From positions 1-64,000 of the forward strand of contig NZ_SMOD01000014.1 in the NCBI RefSeq assembly GCF_004353905.1: a stretch of 64,000 nt of DNA, written 5' to 3'. The notes under the pieces were generated by a model. It was not told the origin of the DNA. It saw only the letters and a program-made list of their open reading frames with translations, and searched no databases. Shown one piece after another: positions 63,765 to 64,000 of the stretch (the first letter of the stretch is position 1; every line of letters starts with the position of its first letter). The translations under genes and the position numbers were made by a program. This DNA comes from Paraburkholderia guartelaensis (GTDB lineage: Bacteria > Pseudomonadota > Gammaproteobacteria > Burkholderiales > Burkholderiaceae).

Positions 63765-64000
63765 ATGAGCAATCTGACGCGTTATGACCCGTTTGCGATG
63801 GAGCCGGTGTCCGATCTGTTTCAGGGGATGTTCCGGCCGCTGCGAGGCATGCTCGCGGCCGACGAAGGCGGAGTCCCGGCGATGAAGATCGACGTGACCG
63901 AGAGCAGCAATACCTACACGGTAAAGGCAGAGATGCCGGGCGTGGAAAAGAAGGACATCGACGTGAAGATCGACGGAAACGTCGTGTCCATTCACGCAAA
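63765..64000 (+). CDS. Hsp20-family small heat-shock protein (truncated by the window edge)
   Basis: The frame starts at ATG 63765 (ribosome-binding site AAAGGAGG) and is open to base 64000. MSNLTRYDPFAMEPVSDLFQ is a usual bacterial Hsp20 opening. The alpha-crystallin domain begins near residue 40 with MKIDVTESSNTYTVKAEMPGV, EKKDIDVKIDGNVVSIHA. The missing half lies beyond the window. Hsp20 proteins hold unfolded proteins for refolding. The FNR-like box upstream suggests low-oxygen induction. Confidence 0.95.
   Translation, partial: MSNLTRYDPFAMEPVSDLFQGMFRPLRGMLAADEGGVPAMKIDVTESSNTYTVKAEMPGVEKKDIDVKIDGNVVSIHA

Overview
The window looks like a chromosomal or megaplasmid segment of a high-GC betaproteobacterium of the Burkholderiaceae, most like Paraburkholderia or Caballeronia. 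The evidence is the overall family content: a DUF4148-type lipoprotein, many LysR regulators, a kdpFABCDE operon beside kup, an RND pump with a NodT-type outer membrane lipoprotein, and Fec-type TonB signalling. The genus is inferred and nothing in the window fixes it. No rRNA, tRNA, CRISPR array, phage or replication origin was seen. The only mobile-element trace is an IS1182-type transposase fragment at the left edge.

Layout. 1-1770: IS1182 fragment, a decayed stretch, a DUF4148-like lipoprotein and a small hypothetical gene. 1928-3721: an orphan B12-binding radical SAM enzyme. 3858-8786: two LysR-controlled groups of small oxidative-metabolism genes (cupin, CMD protein with a frameshift, SDR remnant, tautomerase, isomerase-like protein, flavodoxin-fold protein). 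8885-10947: a lipoprotein gene with an in-frame stop, and an acetamidase/formamidase. 11103-23479: potassium and cation homeostasis (kup, kdpF-A-B-C-D-E with an extra micro-ORF, a USP-like gene, a CPA1 Na+/H+ antiporter). 23974-31987: a Fur-type iron uptake locus with two related TonB receptors and FecI/FecR. 32091-36451: MFS transporter with ArsR, ArsR with SRPBCC, and a Rieske/FAD reductase. 36624-42455: a complete RND efflux operon. 42471-45852: three small-protein genes and a berberine-bridge-type oxidoreductase divergent from a LysR gene. 46075-49743: three overlapping lipoprotein genes, two of them tandem LssY_C-like paralogues. 50561-53775: an AspT-type exchanger with glutamate decarboxylase. 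53943-54671: two small hypothetical genes. 54986-60312: a LysR gene divergent from a tightly overlapping six-gene catabolic-looking operon. 60499-61719: a COG0523 metallochaperone behind a Zur-like palindrome. 61933-64000: a CBS/BON protein, a tandem USP and Hsp20, each preceded by an FNR/ANR-like box.

The most notable observations are: (i) three FNR-like boxes with matching -10 elements and spacing in front of the CBS, USP and Hsp20 genes, which points to a low-oxygen stress module; (ii) an 18-bp palindrome, ATCGGACC-AA-GGTCCGAT, present twice exactly and once in degenerate form at distant sites, resembling a NarL/FixJ-type response-regulator box; (iii) the LysR operon combining ketopantoate-reductase-like, VOC, MaoC, CoA-transferase and diverged AroE/AroQ-like enzymes, whose substrate cannot be assigned; (iv) the LssY_C-like triple lipoprotein cluster; (v) a KdpE whose conserved receiver lysine is Thr; (vi) several recently broken genes.
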